This document shows positions 7,263 through 14,781 of a stretch of 40,242 nt of DNA, one piece after another. Under the pieces are notes generated by a model, which worked only from the letters and a program-made list of their open reading frames with translations, searched no databases and was not told where the DNA came from. The translations under genes were made by a program, and so were the position numbers. How positions within the stretch are numbered: the first letter of the stretch is position 1; each line of letters starts with the position of its first letter. Source of the DNA: an uncultured bacterium (GTDB lineage: Bacteria; Bacillota; Clostridia; Lachnospirales; Lachnospiraceae); assembly GCA_947175015.1 (NCBI GenBank), contig CAMWLE010000026.1:1-40242 (forward strand), written 5' to 3'.

Positions 7263-9830
7263 ATGAAAAAAGGACCAGGTAAAAGGAAAATGGATGGAAG
7301 TGTTTTCTTGCCTCTTTCTATTCTGATCGTATTCTGTATATTGGGTGTGGTTGTATTTCTGGTAGCGAATAAAATTTCGGGGGAGATGACAGCATCGGCA
7401 ATTCAAAACCTGAGCGAAAGTCTGGATTTGATAGAGAGTACAATTGAGGCCATTATGAACAAGGAAGCGGAATTTCAGCGGCTGATGGCACAGGAGATTG
7501 TGTTGTCGGAAGACCCTGAGGCATATATTCATACTTACAGTAATAATCAGACCATGGTGAAGATCTCTCTCATATATGCGGGGAACACAGAGGGCGTTTC
7601 CAATACGGGAGAAGTGTTTTCAGAGGACGGGCTGGATTTTTCGGCAGGAGGAACTGTGGACGGACTGGCCGTTTCCAAGTCTTACATGAATTATATGGGT
7701 ACATGGGCATATACCATAAAATGCCCCGTTGTGAGGGAGGGAGAAGAGATTGCGTTCCTTTATATTGAATATATCTATGATTCATTTGACAAGTCGCTTC
7801 CCAACGGATTCTATAATAAAAGGGCCATGCTCTATATTATGGATGCGGAGAGCCAGCGGTTTGTGCTCAAACCCAAAGGAATGGGGGAACGCAACGCGGG
7901 TCATCTGAATATGGAAGATTTCTTTCGCGCAAATGATATTCAGGATGAAGAATTACGGGAACAGGTCTCTCATAGTGTGAAAAACGGAAAAAACATAATG
8001 TTTCAACATGATATTCGCGGGAAACATTCATTGATTTACATGTGGTCGATAAATGAGGGTACACTTTTCCTGATTGGATACGTGCCGGTGGATGCGATTC
8101 AGCAGGAGGGAAATACTGTAAATCAAAATATTCTAATTGTGGTAGTAGTGATGCTAATTGCATTCTTCCTGTGCTGCCTGTTGTATTATTTTACTCAGAG
8201 ACAGCAGATAAAAATCAGAAAAGAGAGGGAGCTGGAGCGGGAAATACACAATAAGCAGTTGACGGAAGCGCTGCAGGCGGCACAGCTTGCAAGCAAATCC
8301 AAAACGATGTTCCTCTCAAATATGTCCCACGATATCCGCACGCCTATGAACGCTGTGATTGGTTTTACCACACTGCTTGCAAAGGATGCGGAAAATCCGG
8401 AAAAAGTCAGGGAATACACGAAAAAAATTATGGCGTCCGGACAGCATTTGCTCAGTCTTATCAACGACATTTTGGATGTCTCCAAGATTGAGAGCGGAAA
8501 GGTTGTGCTCACGGTGGAAGAGTTCACTTTAAATGATTTGGTGTCTTCCGTGGACGCAATTATCCGGCCAATGGCAAACACCAGGGAACAGAAATTTCAT
8601 GTTGAGGTAAAGGGTATCAGGCATGAATATCTTATGGGGGACGAGACGAGGATCAATCAGATTCTGATCAATCTGCTCTCCAATGCGGTGAAATACACCC
8701 AGGAGGGCGGTAATATCTGGTTTCGCATAATTGGAATGAAACAGCGCTCGCCACAGTATGAACATATCCGAATCGAGGTACAGGATGACGGATATGGAAT
8801 GACACCGGAGTATCTTAAGGTCATATTTGATGCATTTACCAGGGCGGAGAACAGTACTACAAATAAAGTGCAGGGTACGGGTCTGGGTATGGCCATTACA
8901 AAAAACATTGTGGAGCTTATGGGCGGTACGATTGATGTGTCCAGTGAGGTAAATAAGGGAACGCTTTTTCGTGTGGAATTGGAACTTCGCATACCGGAGG
9001 GGCAGGCAGACAGACGGTTATGGGAAGAGAGTGGAATATCCCGGATTTTGGCAGTGGACAGGGATGAAGCGGCCCGCGAAAATATTCGTATGCTTATGAA
9101 AGATATGGGAGTGATTACCGATACGGTTCCCGATACGGAGAAGGCAGCACGAATGTTATGTGATAATAATATGGGAGAAACTTACCAGATTCTTTTGATT
9201 GACTGGGATGTGGTGGAAACGGAAGGGCTTGAGAAGGTAAGAGAGATGCTGCCGGATACGGTGCCGGTTCTCATTTTGGCGGAATCTGACACGGCAGGGA
9301 TGGATGAGGCACTTTGCCTGAAAAATACAAAAGTTTTGACAAAACCGTTTCTGGTAAGTGCATTTCATCAGAAAGTATTGGAGATCAAAGCGGAACAAAG
9401 AGAAGAGTACTCAGTGACTGCACCGGACGCCGTAAGTCTGGAGGGACTTCATTTTCTCGCAGCGGAGGACAATGAGATTAATTCGGAAATCCTGAAAGAA
9501 ATATTGAAAATAGAGGGAGCGGAATGTGAAGTTGTGGAGAACGGCCAATTGGCAGTAGAGCGATTTGAACATGCGGCGGACAAAGAATTTGATGCGATTC
9601 TAATGGATGTCCAGATGCCAGTGATGAACGGATATGACGCCACAAGGGCAATCAGGGCGTTAAGCCGTAAGGATGCAAGGGCGATACCCATCATTGCCAT
9701 GACGGCAAATGCTTTTGCTGAGGATGAAAAAGAGGCGCTGGATGCAGGGATGAATGTTCATTTGACAAAACCCATTGATGTTGAGCAGTTGAAAAAAGTA
9801 ATAAATCAGTATGTACACCGAAAGGAATAA
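7263..9830 (+). CDS. Membrane hybrid histidine kinase with two receiver domains
   Basis: An 855-aa sensor kinase. TM1 (about 14-38) and TM2 (about 290-310) bracket an extracytoplasmic domain of about 250 residues that looks like a Cache/PAS-type sensor. HisKA follows with SHDIRTPMNAVIGF (phospho-acceptor H356), then the ATPase domain with NQILINLLSNAVKYT, DDGYGMT and GTGLGMAI. The first receiver (about 594-712) is divergent but keeps D647 in LLIDWD. The second (about 735-850) is canonical, with D782 in ILMDVQMPVMNG and a terminal KP motif. No Hpt domain or DNA-binding output is present, so a separate phosphotransfer partner is likely. ATG 7263 is preferred over 7257 because AGGGGG then sits 7 nt away. 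A solute-binding lipoprotein follows after 76 nt and may feed it ligand. Confidence 0.93.
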   Translation: MKKGPGKRKMDGSVFLPLSILIVFCILGVVVFLVANKISGEMTASAIQNLSESLDLIESTIEAIMNKEAEFQRLMAQEIVLSEDPEAYIHTYSNNQTMVKISLIYAGNTEGVSNTGEVFSEDGLDFSAGGTVDGLAVSKSYMNYMGTWAYTIKCPVVREGEEIAFLYIEYIYDSFDKSLPNGFYNKRAMLYIMDAESQRFVLKPKGMGERNAGHLNMEDFFRANDIQDEELREQVSHSVKNGKNIMFQHDIRGKHSLIYMWSINEGTLFLIGYVPVDAIQQEGNTVNQNILIVVVVMLIAFFLCCLLYYFTQRQQIKIRKERELEREIHNKQLTEALQAAQLASKSKTMFLSNMSHDIRTPMNAVIGFTTLLAKDAENPEKVREYTKKIMASGQHLLSLINDILDVSKIESGKVVLTVEEFTLNDLVSSVDAIIRPMANTREQKFHVEVKGIRHEYLMGDETRINQILINLLSNAVKYTQEGGNIWFRIIGMKQRSPQYEHIRIEVQDDGYGMTPEYLKVIFDAFTRAENSTTNKVQGTGLGMAITKNIVELMGGTIDVSSEVNKGTLFRVELELRIPEGQADRRLWEESGISRILAVDRDEAARENIRMLMKDMGVITDTVPDTEKAARMLCDNNMGETYQILLIDWDVVETEGLEKVREMLPDTVPVLILAESDTAGMDEALCLKNTKVLTKPFLVSAFHQKVLEIKAEQREEYSVTAPDAVSLEGLHFLAAEDNEINSEILKEILKIEGAECEVVENGQLAVERFEHAADKEFDAILMDVQMPVMNGYDATRAIRALSRKDARAIPIIAMTANAFAEDEKEALDAGMNVHLTKPIDVEQLKKVINQYVHRKE

Positions 9831-9906
9831 ATTTTAGGTATCAGTTTGGATGTTCCATCCCAATATTGAAATTAATGCCCACCGGAGGCAGGCATGGAGG
9901 TATAAA

Positions 9907-11223
9907 ATGAAAAAAACAAGGAATAAATGGAAAAAAAGCGCAGCATTCTGCATTGCCGCATTGACAGTACTGTCGTTGACAGCCTGCGGAGACGGTAATT
10001 CGTCAGGTGACAATGTGATAACCTTTGATAGGGAGAATGAGAGAATTGTGACTCTGTTCAGTCCAATGGAGAAGACAAAGCCGGATGCTGACAATGTGGC
10101 CAGAAGCGCATCGGAAAAAACGGTCACTTTGGCGGAGGAAAAATTGGGGGTGACCGTGAATTACATCACGTACACGGCGGAGGATTATCAGGACAAAACC
10201 TATGATGAAGTGGCGCTTGACAGGGCGCGTAATGATATGGACGATCTGTATCTGCTCAATCCGGATACGATTCAGATACTTGCGGAAGAAGGAAAACTGA
10301 TGGATTTGTCCGGTCTTGACAACGCAAAGAATTTGCGTGATGTGGTAAAAATGGCAAATGTGGTGGACGGGAAACTGTTAGCGATTCCTCAGGAGGTTGT
10401 TGCCTACGGTTTGTTTGTCAACAAGGATATGTTTGATAGGTATCATCTGGAGCTGCCGAAAACACCGGAAGATTTTCTGGAATGCTGCAGGGTATTTCAG
10501 GAGAACGGAATTGAGACACCGGTGGGCGCAAACCGTTGGTGGCTGGAAACATTTGTCTTTGCACAGGCATATGCGGATCTTTATAACAGCGGAGATTTGG
10601 AGGCGGAAATTGCAGCGCTCAACAGCGGAGAAAAGAGGTACAGCGATTATATGCGGCCTGGTTTTGAGTTTTTGCAAGAGATGATTGACTGTGGATACAT
10701 TGATGCCGAGAAGGCATATGTGAGCGAGGCGATTGAAGGGGAAGGCACAGATTTTCTGGAGCAGAAGACGCCGATTGTCATGGCATACTGGGGCGCAGCA
10801 AACGCCGAGACCGCATACGGAAAGCCTGACTTTAACATGCAGGTCATTGGATTTCCAAGCAGCCTGGGACAAATGCCGGTTATGTCCATGACGGGTATTG
10901 CCGTGGGAATCAATGCAGAACATGCGGAAGATGCAATGCGCACGCTTGATGTCATGGTTTCCGATGAAGCGCTTCAAATTTACGCAGAGACGAACAGAGT
11001 TATCTCTCCATCTCAAAATGTTCAGGTGGAATGTATTCCGGCATTAAAACCGTTGAGTGACAGAATAAACGAAAATGTCTTCGTCCTTGCAACGAATGCG
11101 GGCATGAAGGTGGAACAGTGGGGAAACACTTGTATCATTGTGCGAAAATTATTGAGCGGAGCTTCGGTAGATGAATGTATGGCGGAATTTGACAGACTTC
11201 AGGAAGATGCCTTACAGAAGTAA
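9907..11223 (+). CDS. Extracellular solute-binding lipoprotein (ABC family 1-like) without permease
   Basis: A 438-aa protein with a lipoprotein signal peptide: basic MKKTRNKWKK, a hydrophobic core, then LTAC with the lipidated C27. The mature part resembles sugar/peptide-type family 1 binding proteins (IPQEVVAYGLFVNKDMFDRY, TPEDFLECC, MTGIAVGIN). The start at 9907 has GGAGG 6 nt upstream. No ABC permease or ATPase genes follow; the next gene is spoIIID. Pairing directly after a sensor kinase suggests a ligand-presenting role for the kinase rather than transport, although permeases elsewhere in the genome cannot be excluded. A stem-loop at 11257-11279 may end the transcript but has no T-run. 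Confidence 0.9.
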   Translation: MKKTRNKWKKSAAFCIAALTVLSLTACGDGNSSGDNVITFDRENERIVTLFSPMEKTKPDADNVARSASEKTVTLAEEKLGVTVNYITYTAEDYQDKTYDEVALDRARNDMDDLYLLNPDTIQILAEEGKLMDLSGLDNAKNLRDVVKMANVVDGKLLAIPQEVVAYGLFVNKDMFDRYHLELPKTPEDFLECCRVFQENGIETPVGANRWWLETFVFAQAYADLYNSGDLEAEIAALNSGEKRYSDYMRPGFEFLQEMIDCGYIDAEKAYVSEAIEGEGTDFLEQKTPIVMAYWGAANAETAYGKPDFNMQVIGFPSSLGQMPVMSMTGIAVGINAEHAEDAMRTLDVMVSDEALQIYAETNRVISPSQNVQVECIPALKPLSDRINENVFVLATNAGMKVEQWGNTCIIVRKLLSGASVDECMAEFDRLQEDALQK

Positions 11224-11283
11224 ATGACAGGGGCAGGATGCGACTGACATAAAATAAATCCGTCCGGAGCCGGTGGATTACAG

Positions 11284-11312
11284 TCATACCCCCCGGGAAT
11301 ACTTCATACAAT
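11284..11312 (+). promoter_or_regulatory. Sigma-E-like promoter of spoIIID
   Basis: CATACAAT (11305-11312) matches the sigma-E -10 consensus CATACAnT completely. TCATACC (11284-11290), 14 nt upstream, matches 5 of 7 positions of the KMATATT -35 consensus. SpoIIID is known to be expressed from a mother-cell sigma-E promoter in Bacillus. Transcription would start near 11318. Confidence 0.65.
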
Positions 11313-11337
11313 GGTAAAAAGTATTCTTGAGGGGTAT
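11286..11337 (+). promoter_or_regulatory. Long hairpin overlapping the spoIIID promoter and ribosome binding site
   Basis: Positions 11286-11304 pair with 11319-11337 over 19 positions with one C-A mismatch and two G-U pairs; the loop is 14 nt. The 3' arm contains the GAGGGG ribosome binding site (11329-11334). The sigma-E -10 box starts in the loop, so RNA made from that promoter would begin at about the 3' arm and could not form the hairpin. Only read-through RNA from upstream could. Confidence 0.6.
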
Positions 11338-11341
11338 TCCT

Positions 11342-11593
11342 TTGAAGGATTATATTGAAGAGCGTGCCATCAGCATCGCTAATTATATCATCGACAGTAA
11401 TGCCACGGTCAGACAGACAGCCAAAGCGTTCGGGGTCAGTAAAAGTACTGTACATAAGGATGTAACCGAGAGGCTTGCACAGGTAAATCCGGCGTTGGCA
11501 GCAGAAGCGAGAAAAGTACTGGATGTGAATAAGTCTGAACGACATATTCGTGGGGGACTTGCCACAAAAGAAAAATATTTGCATCAGCATTAG
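11342..11593 (+). CDS. spoIIID: Sporulation transcriptional regulator SpoIIID
   Basis: A small mother-cell DNA-binding protein (83 aa) that switches sigma-E genes on and off during sporulation. Residues follow Bacillus SpoIIID closely: DYIEERAISIANYII, the helix-turn-helix TVRQTAKAFGVSKSTVHKD, TERLAQVNP and the basic tail ERHIRGGLATKEKY. The start is a TTG at 11342 with GAGGGG 7 nt upstream; the upstream in-frame TTG at 11327 overlaps the ribosome binding site and would add five residues absent from the family. A strong terminator follows at 11694. Its presence shows the organism belongs to an endospore-forming lineage. Confidence 0.95.
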   Translation: MKDYIEERAISIANYIIDSNATVRQTAKAFGVSKSTVHKDVTERLAQVNPALAAEARKVLDVNKSERHIRGGLATKEKYLHQH

Positions 11594-11693
11594 GCCTTTT
11601 CGGGGCGTATCGTTTCTGACAGTATCGAAATGGAAAACGGAGGCGAGTGTACCGGATATTGCGTTGTTGCCAGCATAATTTGAGTAAGATGAA

Positions 11694-11750
11694 ACAAGCT
11701 TTGACAGTGCATAGGAAAGCTTTAACGCATTGTCAGAGCTTGTTTTTTTT
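11694..11750 (+). terminator. Strong rho-independent terminator after spoIIID
   Basis: A 17-bp stem (11694-11710 with 11727-11743, two G-U pairs) contains AAGCTTTGACA in its left arm and is followed by eight T residues ending at 11750. It isolates spoIIID from the cassette downstream. The 265-nt gap 11594-11858 otherwise holds only the cassette promoter; the short open frame at 11647-11862 crosses the terminator and has no ribosome binding site. Confidence 0.85.
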
Positions 11751-11790
11751 ATTGACAATTTTAGGCAGGGAGGAAATTCGTCAATATTTG

Positions 11791-11819
11791 TTGAAAAATA
11801 AACAATTTCATAGTACAAT
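11791..11819 (+). promoter_or_regulatory. Promoter of the toxin/dynamin/HerA cassette
   Basis: TTGAAA (11791-11796) and TACAAT (11814-11819) are spaced by 17 nt, 40 nt before the first cassette gene. No further good promoter is evident until after 23719, so the cassette may be one long transcript. Confidence 0.6.
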
Positions 11820-11858
11820 GGAAAAGATGGGGAAATGTCTCCGACAGAAAGGAGAAAC

Positions 11859-12827
11859 ATGAATCTAAAACTTGAGGGTATGGACAAGCCTGTGCAGTCA
11901 GGTCTTGATACCAATCAATCAGAGGCTGAATCACTTCCCATGGATTCTTTGAAAGGCAAATTGGAGGCTCTGTTTTCAGGTGTTGTTTCCGATTCGACAG
12001 GGTATAAGAATATATCCGCTTCAGAGCATTCAGCGTCAAAAGTCTCCCTGGAAGATGGAACCGTTGTAACAGTCCCGCCTTCTGCTGACAGGATGAAGCC
12101 GCCGGAAGAAATATTTGCTGCATTTGGCTACAATGAAAAAGAAACCTCTGCTGCGCTGATGCGCAGTGAAATAGACAACAGCCGGGATTTATTTGCTGAA
12201 TTCGGGTTTGACAGGAAGGCGTTTTTCAGCGAAGTGTCTGCGGGGCCAGAGTTCGTTGATTCTGACCATTTGGATTTCCGGGAAGCGTTTGGCGAATATG
12301 CGGACGAAGCGTTATATACGCATTCCCGTCATGGGGAGAAGTGCGAGGGTACGCGCAGAGCCGGCCCAAATTGTATGGCTTATGCCTATGGTATGCCCAG
12401 AGAACAGGATGGCAGTACCTATAAACATAAGCCAGACCCGGGACATTTTGCAGGAATTGATACATTCCATGAGATCAGTGATGTAATGGAACATGGTTCG
12501 CCTGCACAGGTAAAAGAGACATTTGAAAAGTATATGAAAATGGATTTGGCTGCCATGGGAAAGGAACTGGTGGAGGTGGAATCAAACGCCTATGAGCCGA
12601 AGGCCGGAGAGCGCATGTTTGCGTTGGTTACGGCGCCCGACACTCCCGGAGGCGGTTCGGATTTCCACTTTTATGTAAAAGATAAAACCGGCTTCTGGTC
12701 TCATAAGCCGGGAATCGCGAATCCGACCATTTATGACAATGCCGGTAATATAATCGAAGATCCGTCAAAATGCAGCCGTGGATTTTATACGAATTTTGTG
12801 GGATTCTATGTTATGAAAGATAAATAA
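11859..12827 (+). CDS. Toxin-like protein: shared N-terminal tag plus papain-like cysteine peptidase candidate
   Basis: A 322-aa soluble protein with no signal peptide or membrane segment. Residues 30-39 (SLKGKLEALF) and 62-73 (VSLEDGTVVTVP) recur in the nuclease toxin encoded at 22452, so the first 75 or so residues form a common N-terminal module. The C-terminal half has a plausible papain-fold triad: C172 in GPNCMAYAYG, H270 in GSDFHFYVKDK, and D293 or N294 in NPTIYDNAG, with WSHKPG between. The spacing and order Cys, His, Asp/Asn fit papain-like peptidases or transglutaminases. I do not recognise a named family. ATG 11859 has AAAGGAG upstream; ATG 11835 lacks a site. First gene of the cassette. 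I infer an effector whose target is unknown; fold and activity are inferred from motif order. Confidence 0.7.
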   Translation: MNLKLEGMDKPVQSGLDTNQSEAESLPMDSLKGKLEALFSGVVSDSTGYKNISASEHSASKVSLEDGTVVTVPPSADRMKPPEEIFAAFGYNEKETSAALMRSEIDNSRDLFAEFGFDRKAFFSEVSAGPEFVDSDHLDFREAFGEYADEALYTHSRHGEKCEGTRRAGPNCMAYAYGMPREQDGSTYKHKPDPGHFAGIDTFHEISDVMEHGSPAQVKETFEKYMKMDLAAMGKELVEVESNAYEPKAGERMFALVTAPDTPGGGSDFHFYVKDKTGFWSHKPGIANPTIYDNAGNIIEDPSKCSRGFYTNFVGFYVMKDK

Positions 12828-12842
12828 AGGGAGGTGCCATAA

Positions 12843-13325
12843 ATGACAGAGCATAATGTTATGCTTGAAAATTTTCAGGTTTTGCTCAACCAGGAGAAAA
12901 GAGTTGTCCTGTCTAACTTAGGCGCACCTGCTGTTTTATTCCATACATTTGCCATATATCATAAAAACAACCTCTGGATGGTTATGTTCTTTCAAGATGT
13001 ATGGGAGGGTGAGGAATTTCGTTCCCTGTTAAAGGCAGTTTCGTTTTATGACAATGGACTGAACTTGCTGTGGTCAAATGGAATTCGATTGATGCCTGAA
13101 ATGGCGGAGGTTATGGCAAACGAGTACAAGACAGTTGATGAAGTTGCTGCTGCCTATGGGGAACCTCACGCTGAAACAGGAGGAGGCAGGTCGGTGTATC
13201 AATATGTAACTGAGGATGGACATATTGTTTTCCTGGAAAATATAGAGGGCAAGATTCTTCATATGTTCCAGATGTCTCTGCCTGAACTTGCCGAAAAATT
13301 TGAAACGGTTGGGACAGTTCACTGA
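12843..13325 (+). CDS. Unknown 160-aa protein, candidate immunity protein
   Basis: A soluble 160-aa protein following the peptidase-like gene after 15 nt with a strong GGGAGGTG ribosome binding site. It has no membrane segment and no motif I recognise. Its composition (acidic, aromatic-rich, with YKTVDEVAAAYGEPHAETGGGRS) is compatible with the small globular immunity proteins that follow toxins. The second toxin at the far end of the cassette is likewise followed by a SUKH immunity protein, so position argues for immunity to the peptidase-like protein. A chaperone for that protein is an alternative. Confidence 0.6.
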   Translation: MTEHNVMLENFQVLLNQEKRVVLSNLGAPAVLFHTFAIYHKNNLWMVMFFQDVWEGEEFRSLLKAVSFYDNGLNLLWSNGIRLMPEMAEVMANEYKTVDEVAAAYGEPHAETGGGRSVYQYVTEDGHIVFLENIEGKILHMFQMSLPELAEKFETVGTVH

Positions 13326-13336
13326 ACTGTTTCAGA

Positions 13337-14743
13337 ATGAAAATAGAACTGCTGCAGGGAGGTCCGGCACAGAAGCCCTCTGGAGCAGCGAGAAAGGATA
13401 AAGTGCCAGTGAAGAAACAGAATATTTTTGCAAGTTCGCAAATGATTGTATTTCATCCTGTCTTGGAGGAAAATATTCACATACGGACACAATATTTCAA
13501 ATACCTTCGGAAATTGATTCGTGATGTGAAGTGGGATAAGAGGAAATACACAAAGGCGCAGATTGCTTTTTATAAAGATAAGTTATGTGAAGGACAGAAG
13601 ATATCCAAATTTGATAAAAATATTGATCTGATTTCCGGTTTCTGTTACTTGATTCCCTTTGACTTGGCGATTATGCTTGGCTTTCATAAAAAATTGGTAC
13701 ATACCGATAAGAGTACGGATATCATTGACAATATTGTTTCGGATTTTAACCTGCCCTGGGAGGCGGCAGCTTTTTTGGAAAAGGAACTGGAAGCAGCTCT
13801 TGGTGATGAAACGGCATGGAAGGATGTGGTCCGGCATAAAGGGGTCAAGAGGTATCTGCAATATCTGAACCTGGTGAAGGAGAACATTTTGTTCATCAAA
13901 AAGCCGCCATATAATATCCTGATTACAGCGACAATGAGTGCGGGAAAATCAACTATAATCAACGCCCTTGCGGGTAAGGATATTAGTTTGATGCAAACCA
14001 CGGCGTGCACAAGCAAAATTCATGCCATCATTTCAAAACCCTTTGAAGATGGCGTCATAAGTGAGCATGACTACAATATGTTCATAAACGCTTCCACGGA
14101 GGAGCTGCTGGAGGATAATGAGAATAACAGGTCGTCTAAGATTACAGTGAGTACATACTTTAACAGCACACTTGGCGGCCAGCGTATGATTCTGTTTGAT
14201 TCTCCGGGGGTGAATTCCAGTGAGCATCCTGAACATACAAGAATCTGTCAGGACATGATACGCTCCGGAAAATACCGGCTGATGATATATGTGCTCAATG
14301 CGACGCAGCTTGCGACAATGGATGAAGAACAGCATTTGGAAACAGTTGCTAAAAATCTCGGCCGGGCAAAGATACTTTTCGTGTTAAACAAAACAGACCA
14401 GCCCATTTCCCGAGAGGAAAATATCTTTGAGATGATAGAGAGACAACGCAAATTCCTCAGTGCAAAAGGCTTCCGGAATCCTGTTATCTGTCCGGTTTCG
14501 GCCTATGCCGCTTATTTGGTAAAAAAGAGCCGCAGCGATGGCTTGAGCTGGCTGGAACAGCGGGAAATGGATAATTACATGTATAAGTATGAGCGGCATA
14601 GTTTAGCGGAGTATTATGAAAAGCAGCTTCACTGTGCACCAATGGATTCTTCTGAGGATGAAACGCAGATGTTATTCCAAAATTGCGGCTTTGCTTATTT
14701 TGAGAAAATCATAGAACATTTACTGTGGCTTTGCTTATCTTGA
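13337..14743 (+). CDS. Dynamin-like GTPase 1 (short)
   Basis: A 468-aa protein with a GTPase domain in its C-terminal half, after about 190 residues of helical lead. The P-loop is TATMSAGKST (K204), a TTACT segment is the likely switch I, DSPG (288-291) is G3, and LNKTD (351-354) is G4. The P-loop form ATMSxGKST is shared with the next gene and is typical of bacterial dynamin-like proteins. It stops shortly after the GTPase core, so it lacks the long stalk of full dynamins and may act with GTPase 2. The ATG at 13337 has a poor ribosome binding site; a GTG at 13403 preceded by GAAAGGA is possible. The last codons lie in a 36-bp imperfect repeat that alters the C-terminus. Confidence 0.82.
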   Translation: MKIELLQGGPAQKPSGAARKDKVPVKKQNIFASSQMIVFHPVLEENIHIRTQYFKYLRKLIRDVKWDKRKYTKAQIAFYKDKLCEGQKISKFDKNIDLISGFCYLIPFDLAIMLGFHKKLVHTDKSTDIIDNIVSDFNLPWEAAAFLEKELEAALGDETAWKDVVRHKGVKRYLQYLNLVKENILFIKKPPYNILITATMSAGKSTIINALAGKDISLMQTTACTSKIHAIISKPFEDGVISEHDYNMFINASTEELLEDNENNRSSKITVSTYFNSTLGGQRMILFDSPGVNSSEHPEHTRICQDMIRSGKYRLMIYVLNATQLATMDEEQHLETVAKNLGRAKILFVLNKTDQPISREENIFEMIERQRKFLSAKGFRNPVICPVSAYAAYLVKKSRSDGLSWLEQREMDNYMYKYERHSLAEYYEKQLHCAPMDSSEDETQMLFQNCGFAYFEKIIEHLLWLCLS

Positions 14744-14762
14744 GAAAATCATATAACATCTA
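14687..14762 (+). repeat. Imperfect tandem duplication at the 3' end of GTPase 1
   Basis: Positions 14687-14722 recur at 14727-14762 with three mismatches (period 40). Because 40 is not a multiple of three, the second copy is read in another frame and the protein ends in EHLLWLCLS. Without the extra copy the protein would end in ...LEKII at the TAA inside the second unit. Confidence 0.85.
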
Positions 14763-14781
14763 AATAATGGAGGGACGAACA

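Noticed and set aside
10378..11016. 212-codon minus-strand frame opposite the solute-binding protein
   Set aside because: Shadow of a well-supported gene; composition (many Cys, His, Arg) is unlike real proteins here.
11752..11757. TTGACA as -35 box of the cassette promoter
   Set aside because: No acceptable -10 box lies 16-18 nt downstream; TTGAAA/TACAAT at 11791-11819 fits better.
11647..11862. 71-codon frame between spoIIID and the cassette
   Set aside because: It runs through the terminator hairpin and T-run and has no ribosome binding site.
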